From: Arthrobacter pascens
Lineage (GTDB): Bacteria; Actinomycetota; Actinomycetes; Actinomycetales; Micrococcaceae
Length of the DNA: 64,000 nt
Reading direction: 5' to 3'
NCBI RefSeq assembly: GCF_030815585.1
Contig: NZ_JAUSWY010000001.1
Location: 806,001-870,000, forward strand
Shown here: positions 61,171 through 64,000 of the stretch, in pieces
Numbering within the stretch: the first letter of the stretch is position 1
Layout: every line of letters starts with the position of its first letter
Program-made: the position numbers and the translations under genes
The notes under the pieces: generated by a model
Told to the model about the DNA's origin: nothing
The model's database searches: none
Seen by the model: only the letters and a program-made list of their open reading frames with translations

Positions 61171-62096
61171 TGACCGCATCAACACATCCCGAAACCATGG
61201 CCGGAGCCGCGGCTCCCGCACAAAAGGCTCCCGCACGCAAACCTCCCGCAGGCAAAAGCCGCAGGTCCGGGCGCGAAGGCTACAGGATCAACTGGTGGCT
61301 CACCGCGCTGATGCTGGTGGCCTCCCTGACAGTCCTGCTTCCGCTCTACTTCACCGTGGCCATGGCGCTGAAAACCCCTGAGCAGATCGGCACCGGGACG
61401 GGCCTCGCATGGCCGAGCCCGATGAACTGGGAAAACTTCGCCGCCGCGTACGTGGCCACGAACTTCCCCCGGGCATTTATGTCCACGGTGTTTGTCACCG
61501 TGTTCAGCGTCCTGGGCTCGCTGGCTTGCAGCTCACTCGTGGCCTACGCCATTGCCCGGAACTGGAACCACAGGTTTTTCCGCGGCTCGTTTGTGTACCT
61601 TCTTTCCGCCATGTTCATCCCTTTCCCGGTGATCATCCTGCCGCTGATCAAGCAGACGGCCCTCCTTGGCCTGGACAACCCGGCCGGCGTCGTCTTCCTG
61701 CACGTACTGGGCGGGATCTCCTTCAACGCGCTGCTCTACATCGCCTTCGTCCGCTCCATTCCGGTGGAGCTGGAGGAATCTGCCCGGATGGACGGCGCCA
61801 CCACCTGGCAGGTATTCCGCAAGATCATCTTCCCCCTGCTGGCGCCGATGAACGCGACGGTGGGCATCTTCGCCTTCCTCGGCTCATGGAATGACTTCCT
61901 GCTGCCGCAAATGATGATCGCGGACCCGGCCCTGCAGACACTTCCCGTGGTCCAGATGCTCTTCCAAGGCGAATTCAACACCAACTACAGCCTCGCCTTC
62001 GCGTCGTACCTTATGGCCATGGCACCAACGCTCGTTGTTTACATCCTGGCCCAGCGTTGGGTACTGTCCGGAGTCATGCGCGGTGCCGTCAAGTAG
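61170..62096 (+). CDS. ABC sugar importer permease 2 (MalG-like)
   Basis: A 308-residue permease with a Pro/Ala/Lys-rich soluble head (1-35), six helices and the EAA loop ELEESARMDGATTWQVFRKI near residue 205. The end VLSGVMRGAVK is typical of MalG-type proteins. Its ATG shares a base with the stop of permease 1 (TAATG), giving equal expression of both halves of the channel. Confidence 0.9.
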   Translation: MTASTHPETMAGAAAPAQKAPARKPPAGKSRRSGREGYRINWWLTALMLVASLTVLLPLYFTVAMALKTPEQIGTGTGLAWPSPMNWENFAAAYVATNFPRAFMSTVFVTVFSVLGSLACSSLVAYAIARNWNHRFFRGSFVYLLSAMFIPFPVIILPLIKQTALLGLDNPAGVVFLHVLGGISFNALLYIAFVRSIPVELEESARMDGATTWQVFRKIIFPLLAPMNATVGIFAFLGSWNDFLLPQMMIADPALQTLPVVQMLFQGEFNTNYSLAFASYLMAMAPTLVVYILAQRWVLSGVMRGAVK

Positions 62097-62147
62097 TCCC
62101 AATATTCCACCCGGAAACAACTCCAACAAGAAGAAAAGGATCATCCC

Positions 62148-63875
62148 TTGTCCACCACTGCCACACTGGCAACCCTGTCCGATTCAGACCGCCTCGCCGA
62201 TCCGAACTGGTGGCGCCAGGCTTCCGTCTACCAGATCTACCCGCGCAGTTTCTCCGACTCAAACGGCGACGGGCTGGGTGACATCAAGGGCATCACAGCC
62301 AAGGTCCCGTACCTGAAGTCGCTGGGGATAGACGCCGTCTGGCTGAGCCCGTTCTATCCTTCGGCGCTCGCCGACGGCGGATACGACGTCGATGACTACC
62401 GCGACGTCGACCCCAAGCTCGGGACGCTGGAGGACTTCGACGAGATGGCCAACGCGCTGCACGCCGCCGGCATCAGGCTCATCGCCGACATCGTCCCCAA
62501 CCACTCCTCGGACCGGCACGAATGGTTCCGGGAGGCACTCGCGTCACCAAAGGGCTCTGCCGCCCGTGACCGCTACATCTTCCGGGACGGCAAGGGCCCG
62601 AACGGCGAGTTCCCGCCGTCGGACTGGGACTCCGTATTCGGCGGCCCTGCCTGGGAGCGCATCACCGAACCTGACGGCACTCCGGGCCAGTGGTACATGC
62701 ACATCTTTGCCAAGGAGCAGCCGGACCTTAACTGGGCCAACCGGGAAATCCGCGACGACTTCCTCAAGACCCTGCGCTTCTGGTCGGACCGCGGCGTGGA
62801 CGGGTTCCGCGTGGACGTTGCGCATGCCCTGACCAAGGACCTCACCGAACCGCTGCTGTCCAAGCTCGAGCTGACCGAGGCCAACACCGGCACCGACGGT
62901 TTTGACGACGGCACGCACCCGTTCTGGGACCGCGACGACGTCCACGAGGTCTACACCGAATGGCGTGAGGTCTTCAACGAATACAACCCGCCGCGGACTG
63001 CCGTCGCCGAGGCCTGGGTGCACGCTACCCGCCGCGGTCGTTATGCCAGCCCGGAGGGACTGGGCCAGGCCTTCAACTTCGACCTTCTGCAGGCCGACTT
63101 TGACGCCGGGGAGTTCCGCGAGATCATCACCCGCAACCTGGCCGAGGCTGCCGCTACGGGCGCGTCCTCTACCTGGGTCTTTTCCAACCACGACGTCGTC
63201 CGGCACGCCACGCGCTACGGCCTGCCGCAGTTTTCCAAAGACCAGGGTTCCAAGGGCAAGAAGCACGCCAAGGGCCAGGACGGCAAGGACTGGCTGCTGG
63301 CCGGCGGACCAGCAGAGGAACTGGACGCGGAGCTCGGTGAGCGCCGCGCCCGTGCCGCAACCCTGCTGATGCTCGCCGTGCCCGGTTCCGCCTACCTGTA
63401 CCAGGGCGAGGAACTGGGCCTCCAGGAGGTCGCCGAGATCCCTGAATCCGAGCGCCAGGACCCGTCGTTCTTCCGGAACAAGGGCGTCGAAATCGGCCGC
63501 GACGGCTGCCGTGTGCCGCTGCCGTGGAAGGTTGAAGGGACCTCCTTCGGCTTTGGCGACGCCGGCGCGCACCTGCCGCAGCCGGACTGGTTCAGCAAGT
63601 ACGCCGTGGAGGCACAGGACGGCACCGACGGCTCCACCCTGGAGCTGTACCGTTCCGCTCTGAAGCTTCGCCGCGAACTGCAGGCTGCGGAGGAACTGGA
63701 ATGGATTCAGACGGGCAACCCGGAGGTCCTGCATTTCAGGCGCCCCGGGGGCTGGCAATCGGTGACCAACTTCGGGGACACCGCCGTCGAACTGCCCGCC
63801 GGAACCGTCCTGGTCAGCAGCTGGCCGCTGGAAGACGGCAAGCTGCCGGCCAACAGCACGGCGTGGCTTCGCTGA
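62148..63875 (+). CDS. GH13 alpha-glucosidase
   Basis: A 575-residue cytoplasmic enzyme that releases glucose from imported alpha-glucosides. GH13 regions: WWRQASVYQIYPRSFSDSNG near residue 22, DIVPNHSSDRHEWF near 108, the nucleophile Asp in GVDGFRVDVAHAL near 220, the acid/base Glu in TAVAEAWVHA near 285 and SNHDVVRHATR near 345. It is of the actinobacterial oligo-1,6/alpha-1,4-glucosidase (GH13_30-like) type. The start is TTG 62148 with AAAGGA nine bases upstream. No signal peptide, consistent with action after import. Confidence 0.92.
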   Translation: MSTTATLATLSDSDRLADPNWWRQASVYQIYPRSFSDSNGDGLGDIKGITAKVPYLKSLGIDAVWLSPFYPSALADGGYDVDDYRDVDPKLGTLEDFDEMANALHAAGIRLIADIVPNHSSDRHEWFREALASPKGSAARDRYIFRDGKGPNGEFPPSDWDSVFGGPAWERITEPDGTPGQWYMHIFAKEQPDLNWANREIRDDFLKTLRFWSDRGVDGFRVDVAHALTKDLTEPLLSKLELTEANTGTDGFDDGTHPFWDRDDVHEVYTEWREVFNEYNPPRTAVAEAWVHATRRGRYASPEGLGQAFNFDLLQADFDAGEFREIITRNLAEAAATGASSTWVFSNHDVVRHATRYGLPQFSKDQGSKGKKHAKGQDGKDWLLAGGPAEELDAELGERRARAATLLMLAVPGSAYLYQGEELGLQEVAEIPESERQDPSFFRNKGVEIGRDGCRVPLPWKVEGTSFGFGDAGAHLPQPDWFSKYAVEAQDGTDGSTLELYRSALKLRRELQAAEELEWIQTGNPEVLHFRRPGGWQSVTNFGDTAVELPAGTVLVSSWPLEDGKLPANSTAWLR

Positions 63876-63921
63876 TGCCGTGACCGGCGGCCCCACCACG
63901 CCAACGCCCTGAAGTGAACAA

Positions 63922-63954
63922 CTGCGGGTCCGGGGGAGTTCCCCGGACCCGCAG
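63922..63954. terminator. Terminator of the alpha-glucoside operon
   Basis: CTGCGGGTCCGGGG (63922-63935) pairs perfectly with CCCCGGACCCGCAG (63941-63954), five-base loop, and is followed by CCTGTTCG. Confidence 0.9.
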
Positions 63955-63978
63955 CCTGTTCGTCGGCTGGGTGCTGTC

Positions 63979-64000
63979 CTACGGATTCACCAGCCCGTTG
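63979..64000 (-). CDS. Possible C-terminus of a minus-strand gene cut by the window end
   Basis: Read on the minus strand the last 22 bases end NGLVNP followed by TAG (63979-63981), just beyond a bidirectional terminator. Too short to identify. Confidence 0.25.

Noticed and set aside
1..64000. CRISPR arrays, rRNA genes, complete insertion sequences, origin of replication
   Set aside because: I saw no regularly spaced repeats, rRNA sequence, transposase gene or DnaA-box cluster in the window.

Overview
The window is high-GC DNA with actinobacterial habits: many GTG starts, tightly coupled stop/start overlaps, GNRA- or UUCG-looped terminators and LysM cell-wall proteins. Gene content (GAF-regulated acetaldehyde/alcohol dehydrogenase operon with a DUF779 gene, FprA-type reductase, FurA-KatA pair, actinobacterial GH13 alpha-glucosidase operon) fits a soil Micrococcaceae member such as Arthrobacter or Pseudarthrobacter. 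This genus call is inference from gene content, not from a marker gene.

Layout. 1-6.1 kb: part of a Pel-like exopolysaccharide cluster (PelF glycosyltransferase with an apparent 1-base deletion, PelG exporter, a secreted protein, two TIM-barrel polygalactosaminidase/spherulin-4-like proteins). 6.2-10 kb: RarD transporter, divergent type IB topoisomerase, FprA-type ferredoxin-NADP reductase. 10-14.7 kb: GAF regulator, aldehyde dehydrogenase, zinc alcohol dehydrogenase and DUF779, closed by a strong terminator. 14.8-18.3 kb: amino-acid permease, a membrane protein built from a recent internal tandem duplication, TetR regulator, DUF2461 protein. 18.4-21.3 kb (minus strand): FurA-catalase operon with a Fur-type box. 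21.3-26.2 kb: frameshifted MFS transporter, HtpX protease, YajQ, tRNA-Tyr, a secreted LysM protein with a sortase-like tail. 26.2-30.4 kb: ion channel, thioesterase-like protein, a 32-residue membrane protein, thioredoxin, acyl-CoA synthetase. 30.5-34.2 kb (minus): a WXG100-calpain fusion with an overlapping lipoprotein gene, then a DrrAB-like ABC exporter. 34.3-41.5 kb: AlkA-like glycosylase, VOC protein, cystathionine beta-synthase, cystathionine gamma-synthase/lyase, two GT87-type membrane mannosyltransferase-like paralogues. 41.5-46.2 kb (minus): compact operon of YgiB-like, YgiC-like ATP-grasp ligase, APC permease and glutaryl-CoA-dehydrogenase-like enzyme. 46.3-50.9 kb: MOSC protein, DEAD-box helicase behind a 400-base leader, LysM protein.

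50.9-53.4 kb holds tRNA-Thr and tRNA-Met; the 3' end of tRNA-Met is repeated 2.25 kb downstream and brackets a decayed prophage (holin with an internal stop, lysin fragment with a frameshift, phage-style terminators) plus an intact secreted metallophosphoesterase. 53.5-57.5 kb: PadR regulator and membrane partner, YidC paralogue, DHFR-like and NAD(P)-binding proteins. 57.5-64 kb: a ROK repressor divergent from an ABC importer (binding protein and two permeases) and a GH13 alpha-glucosidase, together an alpha-glucoside uptake and hydrolysis system.

The items I consider most worth follow-up are the WXG100-calpain/lipoprotein pair, the tRNA-Met island, the Pel-like cluster, the YgiBC-permease-dehydrogenase operon, and two related palindromic elements at convergent gene ends.
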